Shown one piece after another: positions 1-11,811 of a DNA stretch of 64,000 nucleotides (position 1 is the first letter of the stretch; every line of letters begins with the position of its first letter). The stretch lies in the NCBI RefSeq assembly GCF_030463565.1, contig NC_134643.1, positions 121,375,809-121,439,808 of the forward strand, in the 5' to 3' direction. A program made the position numbers and the translations under genes. Source of the DNA: Pelecanus crispus (taxonomy: Eukaryota; Chordata; Aves; Pelecaniformes; Pelecanidae). The notes beneath the pieces were generated by a model. That model worked only from the letters and a program-made list of their open reading frames with translations, was not told the DNA's origin and did no database searches.

Positions 1-1683
1 GGGCTTAAATCCCAGACAAGCCTGCTGTTTCATTAAGCACAAAGATACCCTGAGTACAGGAGGCGGAGAGAAGAGACAGTACCTCCAAGCACAACCGTCC
101 ACTGGACCTGGTCTCCTGCTGTTCTGTAGGCACCTGCCCCTGACAGTGGCAGCAGCAGATCTCCATACACCTCCAGGCTGACACAGTAAAGCCATTCTTA
201 CATTTCAGCACTGAGCCTTCCTGGCTGTGAGGCCTGAGATATGGCCTCTCCTAATCTCTCCCTGCTCCATTTTCTACTATTCTTCACTAGTCATTTTTGA
301 GAGTTGAACAGAAAGCAAGCAGCTTACAGATAAACTCTCACATATCAGCACCATGTATATTCAAAACCATGGGGGAGTACACCACCTATTCAGGACTGCA
401 CCCTAAAGAGACAGACAAATCCATTACGTGCAGCTGAACTTACTGGATTTGCAGATGTGTGATAACCTCATGTGTCAGATGATTCATTCTCATATAAAAT
501 TGCAAAACAGGAGCTCACATAGACTCAGGCTCTGTTACAGCTCTGCCTTGCCTGCACAAAACAGCTCCTGAAACTCCAGCACTGATGCCACCCATGTGCT
601 TACCACCTCGCTGTCTAGCTCTAATGGGAGCAGTGCCTAGTAATGCAGGTGGCAGCTCTCCCCGCTGGACCTCCACAACAGTTGCAGCAACAGTGGGAGA
701 ATTTCAGAAGAGGCTCATTATAAATGAAAGCCCAGTTGCTCAATCATGGAGCGCTGATTGAAATGTTGAACCTTCACTCATCTCAGTTAAACGACCATTG
801 CTCTCCTCTGACCTGCAAGTTGTGCATTCATTTACACAGCACAGAGGGCACCAGGTGGACCTGGAAAGGCTCTACATCCATTTTACATTGCAAAAATGCG
901 TCCAAGTGCTCAAAGTGCAGGGCTAAGGGGAACAACCCAGACACTCTTCGTTTCATTTATGGAGGCAATACTGCCTATTTCCCAAATAATTTCTCTTGTC
1001 TGTAAGCATGAAAATGAGTTCTAAATTTCAGGATACAATATTTGAAAGTTTATTGCTTTAAGCAGTTGGTTTGTGCTTGGATACACACCCTTAGATGAGA
1101 CCCTCTGCTCAGACTACTCGGGGTTTATTTAATGCACAAATCTGGGGGAGGCCAGCTCTGTTTAAAATGGAAGATTTCATTTCAGCTCTCTTGAAGATAC
1201 AGTATATGGGTGAGATACAATTTAAAGGAAATGGCTGGATGTACATGGGAGATGCTTGAAAGGGAATATGTATATGTTATAATAAGGTGAGCTGCTTGCA
1301 GCATATATAGGATCTCTAAGGCAGATTTTCAAAAACTTCAGGGTCCCACTCACAGTCTGTTGGAGCTGTGTTCCTGTTAGTCCTGTGGATAGTTTTGGAA
1401 GTCTTCTTACAGCCCTCTTGTATCTTCTTTGTTTGTACAACTCGATCAGTGTGTGCTTTACCAGGAACAGATTATACTCTCTGATGTAGCAGTAGTGTTC
1501 AATGTACACAGGGCTTTTACAGAGATGTCATGCTTATCTCACTTTCCACTGAGGCTTGCCTCAGACCTGTAGGTGAATACTGTGTGAGTCACTCCATGTT
1601 TTGACAGCAGAGATAAATACAGTGCACCGGTACACACACATGTATTTTTCTGAGTAAGAGCTTGTACCTACCTTTTAGAGAGA
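1..1683. other. Intergenic sequence, no gene recognised
   Basis: AT-rich non-coding DNA. The short open frames here (under 100 codons) overlap on both strands and resemble no family I know. In human the claudin-17 gene lies on this side of claudin-8, but nothing like a second claudin is present in this stretch. Confidence 0.6.
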
Positions 1684-1848
1684 TCATAGAATCATAGAAT
1701 CATAGAATCGTTTAGGGTGGAAAAGACCTTTAAGATCATCCAGTCCAACCATTAACCTACACTACCAAGTCTACTCTAAGCCAGTCAAGGGTAGACTAGA
1801 CTAAACCATGTCCCGAAGTGCCACATCTACCCGCTTTTTGAACACTAG
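1684..1848 (-). mobile_element. CR1 LINE 3' fragment
   Basis: The 3' tail of a chicken-repeat-1 retrotransposon in antisense on the plus strand. It begins with three tandem copies of the TCATAGAA-type octamer that ends CR1 elements, followed by the conserved block around GGAAAAGACCTTTAAGATCA and the CCAGTCCAACC box. It is 5'-truncated at about 1848, as usual for CR1. It shares an extra segment (about 1760-1805) with the copy at 53168-53520, so both belong to one subfamily. Confidence 0.9.
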
Positions 1849-3150
1849 GCGGGTAACTATTGTAGACTTTGTTATAAACCCTGGTGTTCTAGCTATGAGT
1901 TCTGTGTAGGATACTCACAAAGTGCCGCTAACAACAGGTTTTCTCCTCCACTCTCTTCTCCCCAAAAAAGAGACTGGACTGGAGTATAAACATTAATGAA
2001 GGAATGCAAAGGAAATACATCCACACACTGCTATATTACAGAAAGGTCATGCACGTTACATACATACATATGTAGAAATAATTTGCTTAAAAATAAGGAG
2101 GAAAAATAAAATTACATAATCAAGTGCATCTTACTATGTATCTTACAAACACTGTGAAGAGAGTTCTAGAGCAGATTTTTATTTCTTCTAGCTTGTTCAG
2201 AATTGCATCTCATGAAGATTTGCTTCCGAACTTTCAAGTAGTAATAGTCCAAGGAATTTACTAGAGAACTATAGATCACATAATAAACTTTCTATAAAAT
2301 ATTTAAAACAGTCAATCAAACTCTAGAACAAGAATGTTGTTCTCCATTAAACACCACAAATTGAACTGTATTCCCAGTTCAGTCAAAGGCAAAATTCCAT
2401 TGATTTCTGTGGGTTTGGAGTTACACCTTATTCATTGCTTACAAAATTATATTAAAATATCATTGATTAATTTGGGTCATTTATGAAATTAATTTGTATG
2501 GAACTATTTATTTTTCAGTAGACTTGCTTTCTTTACATTGTTGCTTATCATGGGTGCATAACCTTGTTGTTAAAAATATTGTTTAGCTTGTTTTAATGTG
2601 AACTGTGAGAAAATACTATCACTGTTTTTATGTTCTTTATGCCTGTAAACTATGCTGGTATGAGTGGGTCTCAGCAAAAATATCAGTCTGATTGTACAAA
2701 AGACTCTTATTTAAAAAGAGGTATACCACAGAGTCCTGCGGCAGTGTTTGTGATCTGTGCAATATTGCAAAATGTTGTAAGCCACGAGGAGTTTGCAAGG
2801 GAACAGTGCTGCTTCTAAAAAGGATGTGAATGAGTTTGACCTATATGGTTTATAAAGGAAATATTAAGTTTCACTGAAAAGATGGTATTTAGGATGAACA
2901 TAGAGCTATGTTTATTCTCTGAAATAAAGGTTATTTTTCATCTATTTCAGCTTACCTTCCTCTGCTGAATGAATTCTTCATGCAACCTTCCATTAAACCT
3001 ACAGTAAATCAATCCCTTAATGAATGCTTTTCTTTTAAACCATTATTGTCTTGTACTTTTTCATTGTTATCCCCTCTTTCCCAGGCAGGAAAAAAAAAAA
3101 GAAAACAGCTGTTTAACTCCCCTCTTCTTTGCAAAAGGCCAGAATTTCAT
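1849..3150. other. Intergenic AT-rich sequence downstream of the claudin
   Basis: Non-coding, strongly AT-rich, with several poly(A)-like AATAAA/AAATAAA strings on the plus strand and no convincing open frame. A short TACATACATACATA run lies near 2058-2072. Nothing else is recognisable. Confidence 0.55.
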
Positions 3151-3172
3151 ATCACAGTGGAACTTTAAGCCC

Positions 3173-3178
3173 TTTATT
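3173..3178 (-). terminator. Poly(A) signal of the claudin gene
   Basis: A canonical AATAAA on the minus strand, about 295 bp past the claudin stop codon. It is the first AATAAA seen downstream. Cleavage would fall near 3150-3163, giving a 3' UTR of roughly 310-320 nt. Confidence 0.55.
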
Positions 3179-3472
3179 ACTGTTTTACACATAAAATGCA
3201 ACCCAAAGCAAAGCCACACAACCCAAAAGCTATTCCAAGTTACTGTTAAAATAATATTAAACATTCACCTTTCCATGCATTAAAATTGTCCGTGCTGTAG
3301 CGTTAGCCACAGCAGAGCCCACTGAGGGTAACTGCAGCTCCAAAACACAGCCCCAACAGCAGCAGTTACAGGGCAGAAGGCAAAGGCAGCTTTCTAGCTG
3401 CCCTTTTGTGCAGAAGCTGAAATCCATCCAGACAGATTGAATGCTTCAAAAATAGAAAAAGGCAGGAGGCAT

Positions 3473-4147
3473 CTAGACATACTGACTTTTGGAGTATGAG
3501 CTTTCAGTCTTCCCGTGCAAATGCTGGCTATGCATAGGGTAGTGGGTTGGCGCGGAGTATCCATAGCTTCTGGTTTTCTCACAACAGCAGAAAAAGCAAC
3601 AGAATATGGCTCCGGCAGCAATGAGGCAGAAGGCAGCTACCCAGCCCAGGTAGAGAGCCTCTCCAAGCTCTCTTTTCTGTGCAACATTGATCACGGGGTT
3701 GTAGAAGTCACTGATGATGGAGCTGGCAACCCAGCAGACTGGAATGAGCTCAACGGCACCCGAGAGGATGAAAAGGAGCCCAGCCGTCAGAATAATATAG
3801 CCCTTGGCTTGCCAGCTGCTCTGCACGCACCGCGTGCACTTCATCCCAATAATGGCAACCATGAAAGCGAGGAAGGAGAGCACCGACCCAGCACACATCA
3901 GCCCTCTGGATGCCTGCAGGTCCGGTGAGAGGGCCAGCACGGAGTCGTAGAGCTTGCACTGCATCCTGATGTTGGCTTGCCTGATGCAGTGCATCCACAG
4001 GCCTTCCCAAATGGTCTCAAACACGATGATGTTGTTCTCGATGAAGGCAGACACCCTCCACTGAGGCATGCCCGTGACAGCGAATGTCCCAATCATGCCA
4101 ATGCCACCAACGAGCAGCCCGGCAATCTGCAAAGCACCACTGACCAT
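3473..4147 (-). CDS. CLDN8: Claudin-8-like tight-junction protein, single exon
   Basis: A complete 224-residue intronless reading frame. Claudins are four-pass membrane proteins that polymerise in tight junctions and set paracellular ion selectivity. Visible: TM1 about residues 8-27; first extracellular loop with Trp30, Gly49-Leu50-Trp51, Cys54 and Cys64 (the claudin W-GLW-C-C signature) and Arg81; TM2 about 82-102; TM3 about 117-137; second loop with the aromatic DFYNP segment (147-151); TM4 about 163-184 ending in a Cys-rich patch (183-189, probable palmitoylation); C-terminal SQYV, a PDZ-binding end for ZO proteins. Lys65 occupies the position linked to anion selectivity in claudin-4 and claudin-17. 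Loop 1 (FIENNI), [26 protein letters not shown] and the KSQYV end fit CLDN8 better than CLDN17, from remembered human proteins. Length matches human CLDN8 (225). The frame stays open upstream to a GTG at 4291 but has no ATG there; the chosen ATG has A at -3. Glu133 in TM3 is unusual. Confidence 0.93.
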   Translation of the reverse strand: MVSGALQIAGLLVGGIGMIGTFAVTGMPQWRVSAFIENNIIVFETIWEGLWMHCIRQANIRMQCKLYDSVLALSPDLQASRGLMCAGSVLSFLAFMVAIIGMKCTRCVQSSWQAKGYIILTAGLLFILSGAVELIPVCWVASSIISDFYNPVINVAQKRELGEALYLGWVAAFCLIAAGAIFCCFFCCCEKTRSYGYSAPTHYPMHSQHLHGKTESSYSKSQYV

Positions 4148-4325
4148 GTTGCCTTTGCAAGGTGAGCACGCCTCAGCAGGTTCCCTGAGCCAGGCACACA
4201 CTGCTGGCAAAAAAACGAGCAACTTTTTCCCGTGTGCAAAGAAAGTTTCAGAGGCAGTCTGTACAACTTTAAATCTGCTTAAATCTGGCACGCGCTACCT
4301 GAGACTTGGCTGCACCTTCATCACC

Positions 4326-4331
4326 TTTATA
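4326..4331 (-). promoter_or_regulatory. TATA box candidate for the claudin gene
   Basis: TATAAA reads on the minus strand (embedded in ATTATAAAGG), about 180 bp upstream of the claudin ATG. It would place transcription start near 4295-4305 and give a 5' leader of about 150 nt. No ATG occurs between that predicted start and the claudin ATG, which supports the pairing. No initiator or CpG island is seen here, as expected of a tissue-restricted promoter. Inference from motif and position only. Confidence 0.4.
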
Positions 4332-4339
4332 ATTCACCA

Positions 4340-6851
4340 CCACCACTGTCTCGAAGAGACAAACTGAGAAATCAAGTGGAACAACTTTACAAAGCAAGGG
4401 GAAGGACAGGGTGTGTGTAAACCAGCAAGAGCCACTTAGGGTAAATGTACCTTCTGAGGAAAATGCGTTGCATTGAAGTCGCTTATTTAAAAAAAAAAAA
4501 AAAGCCCTACCCTTAACTCTAGCTATTGTCTACAGGTTTCCCTGTGCTGAGGAAATGGACTGGTCTCAGTAGGGAGACTTAGGTGTGCACTGGTGCAGTT
4601 ACTGAAGCTGTTGCACTGAGCAAGCAAGAATATTCTGCCTCTGCTCAGCGCAGTGGCAAACTGCCAGGAGGAAAGCAGAGCCCCACTCCCTGCCACAGGG
4701 CCTCTGCTCCCAAAAGTACTTTTTTTCTGAAGCTTGAAGGAGAGTACTGCAGTGACAGTATCAAGGAACAAAGCAAATCAAAAGGATAAAGAAACTCTGA
4801 ACCTGAAACAGTTCTGCAGGGGATAATCAAAGCTGCAAAAGACCATTTAAGAAGTAGAAGGAACAATAAGAGACCTCAGTCCTCCTAATACCTGTATACA
4901 TATACAGCTTTATACATTTCTGTTGCTCTACCGAGTGTTATGGGGATAGGCAGACTTCTGGAGGTGCCCACATGCTTAAATGATTGCACAATCAGGTCTA
5001 CAGAATGGTGATTTAAGCTATGTAGCAAATTGTTTTCCTGTGCAAAAGTGAACCCAGCAATTACCCTATGATGGAGTGCAATGAAAAGCATTGGCTCTCC
5101 AAGTAAAGACCTGTTAGAGCTATCCACGTACAAACAAATACTTTAGAAAAACATCATTTTAATTAAAAAAAAACCCCACAATAATTATGGAGAGCAGGTG
5201 AACTGTTCATTCAGGAGTTCTTGTGTGATGTGACCAGCAGACAATCCTGGAAATGTCAGCTGAAGAAATTTAGGAAAGTCAGAGCAACAGAAACTACAGT
5301 CAAAAATCTAGAAAAAAAGACCCAGACATGTAACAGTGGATTCTTTTTACAAATTCATATAGCTATGAATGTATGCATGAAATATTCAGCCTGATCTCAG
5401 CATGTGCCTTAACATGGCAAATAAAAAATTAGGCATAAACTAGGATTTTTTGTTATAAAGTAGTACTCCATATGTTAAGAACTAATTTGTTTACACTGTA
5501 GAAGATCAATTTAGGATATAATTAGTTAGATACTGAAATACTAGTCACCTGCTATTCATTTGAACTTTCTTGCCTCTATTTCTTTGCTTGCCATTTATAT
5601 ATCTTCAAAACCAGAAAGTAAATGCAAAAAAAATAAAGCAGTGCAGTGCTAAATATGCCAGCTTGTTGGCATATCAAAGATAGAGAAAAGATAAAAGTCC
5701 CACTTACATGTAATATTTTATGCTCCCTAAGTGCGTTTGTGTGCGTGTGCGTGTGTGTGCACGTAAAACTATGGCTAGGAGGCAAGGGAAAGTAAGAAGC
5801 ACTCTACAAATCTTTCCATATTCAGTTTGGGTTTCATAGCCACTTGCTTTTCTAGCCTCTGCAGCAGGCTGTTGCTTATAAAGATGTGCTGAAAGGATGA
5901 AGGCAGGTACATCTCCTTCTGTTTCTGGTCCCTTGAGCCCTAATTTGTGGCCAGGCAACTTTCCATTGTGCCCTTTTAGTTTTGTTTATACCTCTGAAAC
6001 CAAACCTGCTGTCTGCATGCCTTTCCTAATCCGAAGGCACTGAGTGCCTTGCCCTGAAAAGTGCAGTTAGTCTGACGGCAGCTCCAAAAGCATTTTAAGG
6101 GATGAGAAGCCAAGCAGGAATCTGTTTTTTCGGGTTTGCTGCTACTGCTGCGGTGCTCAGCGGTATCTGATCCCACTGCAACTACACTGCCTGCTCTGCA
6201 TTTCTCCTGCCATACGTTTGTGTTTGCAATTTTTGCAATTCTGCTTGCCATCAGTCAGCCTCCCCTGGCAGTTCAAGCCCCTTTTGTCGTGTCTGTGAGC
6301 AAGGCAAGGGAGGCACCCTGTAGCCTCCTGAGTTAAGGACCATGACTGCCGTATGAGCTGAAGGTCCATGTCATTTTTGACTGCCCCTGGGCTTTACACT
6401 CTACAGCCCCATGCCCCAGCGCCCTGCTGCGCTCCTTGCCGGCGCTGGCCTGCATGCCCCGGGGAGTGGGCAGTGCCCTCCTCCCAAAGATGAGGTGCAC
6501 TGCAGGTACGAGGGTGCTGGGGGGTAATAGCTCTCCTCCTGCTGCAAGCCCTGGTCTCCTGTGAAGGGTGTCATTTTCCAGCCAGCAATAAAGGGTGACT
6601 TCATTCTGTTGGGCAGAATGTATACATTCCCGGTGCATTAATTTAGAGAGGCCACACAAGCTCTTACTGTACTGATGTAGGAACTGTATAGACTACTATA
6701 ACAGGAGGGAGTCTGGATCTGTGTAACTGAAATCACAATTTTCTGCTTTGCGTGCTGCAAACTAGTCCTGTCATACAGACCCATAAGTGATGTGGGTCTG
6801 GGTACAGGACTTTGGGAAAACTGAGTGGGAAAAACTTCTTGGATGACTGGA
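4340..6851. other. Upstream flank of the claudin gene, non-coding
   Basis: About 2.5 kb without a recognisable gene. It contains an A15 run near 4490-4503 and a degenerate TG/CG dinucleotide run at about 5735-5764. The interval 6400-6560 is richer in G+C but has no homology that I recognise. Distal control elements of the claudin could lie here; none can be identified by eye. Confidence 0.5.
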
Positions 6852-6945
6852 TTCATAGAATCACAGAATAATTCAAGTTAGAAGGAGCCTCTGGATGTCA
6901 TCTAATCCAACCCATGCTTGAAGCTGTGCCCTTCATAGTCATGAG
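6852..6945 (-). mobile_element. Short degraded CR1 3' fragment
   Basis: Plus-strand sequence starts with TCATAGAATCACAGAATAAT and continues through a GGAGCCTCTGGATGTCATCTAA block and a TCCAACCC box, which matches the antisense of a CR1 tail of the 'acctctggagatcatc' type. It is more diverged than the copies at 1684 and 53168, so it is probably older. The upper boundary is approximate. Confidence 0.75.
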
Positions 6946-7745
6946 GCTAAGAATCCAATCAAGGTCCATTTCAGTCATCAAAATAAGTCCTGAAGATTTC
7001 TTGAGGGAAGAGGGTGGTTAAATCCTGTTCCCCCAAGGGTGAGACAAGGAGGATTTTGAGGAGAGGCTTTAAATGCACAGTATTTCTCTGCTAAATTTTT
7101 CTGCCCACTCTGGATTTGGCATATTAAATATATAATAATGTAATTATCATTGCATGACTTTGCAGCCCCATGTTTGCCACTCAAACAGCAAAGAAAAAGC
7201 TACCAGCCTATAGCAGAACAAATAAACAAGCACTTCAATAACATATCAGTAAGTAAACACAAGTGTGATACAAGCAGCAGGACTGATTTTTCTCAGAGAC
7301 TACTGAAGTTCTAATTTACAGGACATGGAAAATAATTAGCTGAGCAAATATAATTTAACCATGTTATTGATTAATTTACTAAACCATTAAAGCTCCCATA
7401 TAAATTCATGGTAAGATAGTGTCTGCGGCAAGGATTCAGTATTTGCGCATTCTTAGAAGGATTAAATTTTAGTGCCTTATCTTGCTTAAAACCATTTTCA
7501 GAAGGAAATCTTATTTGGCGTTATGGATTGCATCTGCTTGTTTACAATTAAAACACAGGAAGGGGGCAAGTCAAGAATCTCATTATTTGTTCTTCTCTGT
7601 ATTCAAACATGCCATTTCATTATGGGGAAATATCAGAAATACCTGTGACTAGCTAATCATATTTCACTGTTGGCTTCAGGATCCTATTATTTTGTAATAA
7701 AATAAATATGCACATACATAATTTAACCATTTTCCCTTTCCTTTG

Positions 7746-7806
7746 CTTGCCTTGCCTTGCCTTGCCTTGCCTTGCCTTGCCTTTGCCTTTGCCTTTGCCT
7801 TTGCCT
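7746..7806 (+). repeat. Compound microsatellite (CTTGC)n-(CTTTGC)n
   Basis: About seven CTTGC pentamers pass directly into four CTTTGC hexamers, then the tract stops. One strand is purely C/T with one G per unit. The phase is continuous, so the hexamer probably arose by a single T insertion that then expanded. Confidence 0.95.
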
Positions 7807-10800
7807 CCCACTATGTTAAGGAATGAATATCCTTAAAGTCAGTGTCAAGCTTTTCTGTAGGACCTGTGTATTTTCCTGCTCAGTGTTCCCAGCTCTGCCC
7901 TCCTCCCCTTTCTCCTCTCCAGAGCAGGTAAATAAGTCGGCTGCAGGCACCTGTTTTTCTGTATTCTTGGTGAATAATGTGGACCTAAAGCAACTACAGC
8001 ACTGCCTGAGCAGAAAATACATAACATTTCAGGACTGGGCTTGGTTGGTCTGTCTGTTAGCTTCAAACAGGACCCCACGGTCAGGACATTTTGCTTCCCT
8101 GTGTGACACTTCAGTAGCACCTTTCTCCAATGAATCCCCTTGTGCGAGAGCAAGAAGGGTTTTCTCACCCTTCCTACCTGGCTTTTCTTCTGAATGCTGC
8201 TCGCAGTTTGGGGAGGAGGAGAAGTGAGATAACCCTGTGATTAGCTCAGCTGCCACTTAGCACCATTTCTCACAGCTTCTCTGGGAACCCTCTGCTCCCC
8301 ACCAGGGCAGTACAGCCCTCAAGACCTTGTCATGACCCATTGTCAGCCAGTAAAGGTGTTTTTGGAATAAAATACACCAGGAAAATATTTTTTTAAGCAT
8401 CTTGTCCTTCCTCTTCCTAAGCATATATCATTTTTTAATTCCAGAGTTGTGAAGTGCTAACAGCAATCACTGATGATGCGGGGGAGGTAGGGAGAGGGGG
8501 AAGAAGTGGTTGCTCAACACCTCCAAAAATCTCACCCTGCATCAGTAGCACATAGAATCCTGATTATTGATGCTCTTATGGAAAAACAGAGGAGTGTTGA
8601 TGCCAGACAAGTTGTTCAGCATTTTCTTTGTTGGAAGGCTATTATTACTGTGTCAGTGGATGTGCATTGCTCTATGGCTCGCCCCAGGTATAACATAACC
8701 TGGCATTTCTTTTTCTCCAAGGTCTTTTACCTAATGCAGCAGAACATGAAAAGCCAGTTCAACATATCTAGTGCAAGCAGAAAGAGTGACATACGTTCAT
8801 AATCAGCTTCACTGAAGAGCCACTTCTTTTCAAGTGAAGTAGCTTTTTCTCCTGCACCTTCTCTCTCCATCACTACTAACAAAAGACCATCATCTAGAGG
8901 GCAAAAGGGACAATGACAAAAGTGCAAAAAATAGTAATCCTTGGCTAGTAATGTAACAGCATTGCAAAAAATCTTTTTGCCTAATATCCCAAATAACTTC
9001 ACACATTTGCTTCTCTTGCTCCCCACGCTTTAAATCCCATACATAAAATCCATGACAATGTGATGATGTTCTCCTTGGATTAACATGAGGTGCAGAAATT
9101 TCAATTTCCCTGCTTTTAACTTCTGTTTGTTTTGTGAAGTGTTAATGCAGAAAATTTGCCTAACTTGGAACAGGGACACACAGTTCAAAAATAGGATTTC
9201 TGAAGATACCCAGTGGCTAAAGAGCGTCAGAGGCAACAACTTCCTATGCTACCTGCCTCCATACACCTATAGAGAAAGATGAAGCCTCATGAAGAGCTGG
9301 ATACCTGAACAAAGAACTGACCTGTTTTGTTGCTGAATCTTCATAAGAATTAATAGCAGACAACGCTATGCTAAAGGAAGGGATGGAAAACTATCCAATT
9401 GGTGGCATGAAAAACGGACTAGATAAAGTTCATAGGCAGATGCCAGGGGATCATTCTGCACCAAGAGGTTCATCCTGAGGAGGCTATAGGACATTTCTGG
9501 CCCCAGACTTAAGTACTTGATGCCCAGGACCCTCTGTCCTAGGGTTGTCCCTAGAGGGAGACCTTAGAAAGGGTCATACAAGCAAGCTGACTTCTGACTT
9601 TAGATACTTAGCTTACGCTCACTGAAACCCACTGCCCCTCTGCTGTGAAATGAGTAGGAACATGAAGTATTTTGTATAAAGTCACTTTTTTCTTCATGCA
9701 GAAATCACAAATATGAAGGTCAGAGGTGAACGTATTTCTTCATTGTTTTCAAAAAAGTGCCATGACTGATGTGTTTGAAAGAAAATTTAAATCCCAGTTT
9801 ATCCCTTCAGGTGGTTGCCTCAGTAGCATTCTCTAGAATCTCCTGCAATTAGCCTACAATTTACAGATGCCAGACCTTCTTTGAAATGAAATGTTGCCTA
9901 AGCTGATTTGATTAAAAGTTTTACTTCTCCAGACAAAACCTATCATTTGTGGCATTTCTGCTCCACCCCAGTTGAAGCATACCCATACTACATTTAATTT
10001 TCTTTTCTAAAAGCTCTCCGGGCTTTTATTTTTAGAATTCCTAACATGCTTGCTGTGAAGGGCTGCCCATCCTGAATCATAAGACTTTCACGAGTGTGAC
10101 ATGATATTCATTAACGATAAAAACAACTGGCCAATGCTTGTCTTCTGTTATACCCCAGATGCCTCGATGACTGCAGCAGGATTTTACAGGTGGAAATGAG
10201 AACAAAACTTCAGTTTTACCTGCTTGCCTAGAATCTATATTAAGAGTTTTGCAGAGAAAATGTTCAGAGGAGATAAGGATTGTTTTCAATTTAATTAATT
10301 ATGTTTAATCTTTTGGTATAAAAAGATCATTGTGGTGATAATGTACATATGGTAAAAACGGTCTGGCATTTTTGAGGCATAACAGTAAACTTGCAGTTAT
10401 TTGTAGTAACCTCAGGGGAGGGAATGAGAGGGGGACTCAGAGAAGCAAACACACAAATTCAAAATACATGCTGTGTGAATTTAGAAAAAGACTGAAGGGA
10501 GAGTGTTGCTTCTTTAGCACAGCAGTTAAGCTGCAACCCATGGAATCAGCACATGCATGCTTTAGAGGTAATGCTGTGGTGTCAAGAACTTAGACAAAGA
10601 CAAACAGCGTCCATTTCCTGCGTCTGGTTTTCTGTCTTCTGGATAGGCTTCCCCACTCTTTTTCTTGACTTTCCTTTCTTATTCTTGATAGAAAAAATCC
10701 AGGCTTGTATCCCGGGAGTTTTCCAACATGCTTTTGCCTCTGCGATAGCTTACCTGGCTTTAGCACTAATGGATTTTTGTAGATGAGCAAAATAACATCT

Positions 10801-11781
10801 TCAAAAACAGATCATCACAGCCTGGCATAATTTATGGAAAAACAACAGACAAATCCATAACACAATAAATATCCTCAAGCAGGCCAAAAAAAGCTCTAGA
10901 GTTTTAGTCTTTGCATGGCAATCGCTGTAACGTGATACACATTTTGTGCCAGAAGCCAGCAGCTGGCAGGTTTTCGGAGTGCTCCTACAAATCTTTCGAA
11001 GCATTGCCTGGCATTGCTGGCATCACTGCTGCTCTCAGCAGCTGTGCCTGGGCTTTCTTCGGCCTCGGATGCAGCAGCATTGACTCGTATCCAAACCTTA
11101 CCTCTCCTTATGTGTTAAACCCACAGAGATACCAGGCAGCGCTCTGGTGTTAATAAACCCTTCCTTATTCCGTCCCCATGGTGCATTTTTGACAGTAGGA
11201 AAGATGACATAAATATGCAAGCTGTTTTACAGAGAAAGCCTCTTGAGCCTGCTATAACATTGCAGAGCACGGAGTCCACTGCTATGAAGTGTGTGCTAGT
11301 TGCAGTCTTTCACTAGCCACATCTTATAAGTTGCCCTGAAGACTGGGATGAGAGAGATGATGAGGCAACTGCTGCTTGCAAACGCCTTTCACTCACTGCC
11401 TACCCTGGTCAGAGTCCCACGTTCCAGGGGCAAGAAGGAAGGAGCTGCTGTTTCCACGCATGGGAACTCATCACCTGCAAAAACAAAAGGGCAGCAACCA
11501 TTTGCTGTCTTTTACGTGGACGCAACATGGTCAGGAAATAGTCCAGCTCAGGAGTCCAGGATTAGGTACTTTTGTGAGAGCGTGGCTGGGGTTGTTTTGA
11601 GTGCTGGCCTAGGGGAAAAAGACTCGTACTCTAAATACTCTTTATATGTGAGTCCAAGCCCCTCGAAGGCACTGTCCAAAGTTCAAAGTGGACAAAGCTT
11701 TCTCCTTGTAAACCGTAATTGTCAGTGGTGCTCTAGAAAAAGGCATCTAAAGCAGGTGCATATAACTAGGAAGCCTGGAGG

Positions 11782-11811
11782 AAAAAAAAAAAAAAACCAC
11801 AAAAAAAAAAA
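11782..11811 (+). repeat. Interrupted poly(A) run
   Basis: A15, then CCAC, then A11. There is no clear retrotransposed body upstream and no flanking duplication that I can see, so it is listed as a simple repeat rather than the tail of a processed pseudogene. Confidence 0.8.

Noticed and set aside
3515..3928. 137-codon frame on the strand opposite the claudin
   Set aside because: It is the antisense shadow of the claudin coding sequence.
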